Assembly: GCA_046153685.1 (NCBI GenBank)
Contig: JBJXGH010000160.1
Coordinates: 1-15,186, forward strand
DNA: 15,186 bases
Direction of reading: 5' to 3'
DNA from: CAMAPP01 sp046153685
GTDB taxonomy: Bacteria; Pseudomonadota; Alphaproteobacteria; CADEGL01
The notes beneath the pieces were generated by a model that was not told where the DNA came from, did no database searches, and saw only the letters and a list, made by a program, of their open reading frames with translations. The position numbers and the translations under genes were made by a program. Below, one piece after another: positions 14,281-15,186 of the stretch; position 1 is the first letter of the stretch, and each line of letters begins with the position of its first letter.

Positions 14281-14952
14281 ATGACCACGCAAACCCGGAG
14301 CACGGCGACGCGGTGGTGGTGGGTGCGCCACGCGCCCGTCCTGGACGATGGCGGCTGCATCTACGGCCAGCTCGATCTTGCCGCGGATTGCTCCGACCGT
14401 CCGGCCTTCGAGTCCCTGGCGCGCCGCCTGCCGCAGGGCGCGATTTGGCTAACGAGCCATCTCACGCGCACCAAGGAAACCGCCGCCGCCATCTCGGAGG
14501 CCGGATTGCCCGCTCCCGCGCCGCGCGAGGACCGCGCGCTGGCCGAGCAAAGTTTTGGCGCCTGGCAGGGCCAGAAACGCACGGATATCTATCGGCGCTT
14601 TTCCGCTTGGCCCGGATTTTGGCTGGCGCCCGCCGATCACGCCCCACCCGAAGGCGAAAGCTTCGCAACCGTCGTCGCGCGCGTGGCGCAAGCGATCGCG
14701 CGCCACACCGCGAGCCATGCGGGCCAGGACATCGTCGCGGTCGCGCATGGCGGCACGATCCGCGCCGCGCTGGCGGTGGCGCTCGATCTCGCACCGGCGG
14801 CGGCGCTCGCCTTCACGGTCGACAATCTGTCGCTCACTCGCCTCGACCACATCGCCGGCGACGGCGCCGCGGCTTGGCGCGTTGTCACGGTCAATCAATC
14901 GGCGAACGCCGGATGGACGAGCGCCGAGCCGCACGGCGTGAAACTCGCGTGA
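14281..14952 (+). CDS. cobC: Histidine phosphatase, probable alpha-ribazole phosphatase
   Basis: This is a 223-residue phosphoglycerate-mutase-like phosphatase (PF00300). Visible active-site parts are WVRHAP (His17, the phosphorylated His, with RHA instead of the commoner RHG), SHLTRTKETA (Arg63), ALAEQSFGAWQG (Glu89 as likely general acid) and VAHGGTIRA (His156). CobC removes the 5'-phosphate of alpha-ribazole phosphate or of adenosylcobalamin phosphate. The family is broad, but the position between cobS and cobU makes the cobalamin role likely. The start was chosen for the AAGGTGG site upstream; the gap to cobS is 17 nt. Its stop overlaps the next start as GTGA (14949-14952), so expression with cobU is coupled. 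Confidence 0.86.
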   Translation: MTTQTRSTATRWWWVRHAPVLDDGGCIYGQLDLAADCSDRPAFESLARRLPQGAIWLTSHLTRTKETAAAISEAGLPAPAPREDRALAEQSFGAWQGQKRTDIYRRFSAWPGFWLAPADHAPPEGESFATVVARVAQAIARHTASHAGQDIVAVAHGGTIRAALAVALDLAPAAALAFTVDNLSLTRLDHIAGDGAAAWRVVTVNQSANAGWTSAEPHGVKLA

Positions 14953-15186
14953 GCGGCGGGCGCGATATTTCGGCCAAGGCCGCCGGATCGGACAAGGTTG
15001 CCGGGGTCGTGCTCGTGCTCGGTGGTGCGCGCTCGGGCAAGAGCCAATACGCCGAATCCCTAATCCCGGGCGAGGCGCTCTATATCGCGACCGCGACGCC
15101 AACCGACGAGGAGATGCGCGCACGCATCGCCGCCCATCGCGCACGCCGCGGCGCGCGATGGGAAGTCGTCGAGGAGCCGCTAGAAC
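14949..15186 (+). CDS. cobU: Adenosylcobinamide kinase/guanylyltransferase, 5' part
   Basis: This gene runs off the right edge; 79 codons are present. CobU (CobP in P. denitrificans) phosphorylates adenosylcobinamide and then transfers GMP to it, giving the substrate of CobS. The visible part has Walker A GGARSGKS (25-32) followed by QYAE, then YIATATPTDEEM (45-56) and RIAAHRARRGARW (59-71), in which His63 is the likely guanylylated residue, matching His46 of the S. enterica enzyme. The GTG start overlaps the cobC stop as GTGA. The 18 residues before the first strand are a few more than usual, so a later GTG (15009 or 15015) cannot be excluded. The rest of the enzyme lies beyond the window. 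Confidence 0.93.
   Translation, partial: MSGGRDISAKAAGSDKVAGVVLVLGGARSGKSQYAESLIPGEALYIATATPTDEEMRARIAAHRARRGARWEVVEEPLE

Overview
The window looks like chromosomal DNA from a GC-rich alphaproteobacterium, probably near the Rhodospirillales. Evidence: strong GC bias at third codon positions, many ATGA/GTGA start-stop overlaps, a late-cobalamin gene set, and protein styles (BBP2-type beta-barrel, secreted FecR protein, HlyB/HlyD exporter) common in that class. I cannot name a genus. I see no tRNA, rRNA, CRISPR array, transposase or integrase.

Positions 1-337 are AT-rich non-coding DNA. Positions 338-4299 (minus strand) are a three-gene cell-envelope operon, read right to left: a large secreted FecR-domain protein, an outer-membrane beta-barrel protein, and a small periplasmic polysaccharide-export (Poly_export/SLBB) protein. 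Positions 4300-4940 are a long divergent intergenic region with an AT-rich core and two strong inverted repeats. Positions 4941-8674 (plus strand) are a type I secretion pair: a HlyB/LapB-like ABC transporter with a degenerate C39-like domain, and a HlyD-family adaptor. The adaptor reading frame is broken by one in-frame TAG at 7976-7978. No outer-membrane TolC partner and no RTX-type substrate lie in the window.

Positions 8661-9823 (minus strand) hold a translationally coupled pair, an HPr-kinase-like ATPase followed by a PqqD-like protein. Positions 9950-11505 (plus strand) hold a divergent two-gene ABC-2 exporter (ATPase plus permease). The kinase/PqqD pair has no recognisable radical SAM enzyme, precursor peptide or HPr-like target beside it, and is the least explained module here.

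Positions 11543-15186 are a late-cobalamin (nucleotide loop assembly) locus. On the minus strand a cyclase-family protein is coupled to cobT. On the plus strand cobS, an alpha-ribazole-phosphatase-like gene (cobC) and the start of cobU/cobP run off the right edge. CobU/CobP activates adenosylcobinamide with GTP, CobT makes alpha-ribazole phosphate, CobS joins the two halves, and CobC removes the phosphate. The cyclase-family gene is the odd member: it lacks the usual histidines of its N-terminal metal motif.
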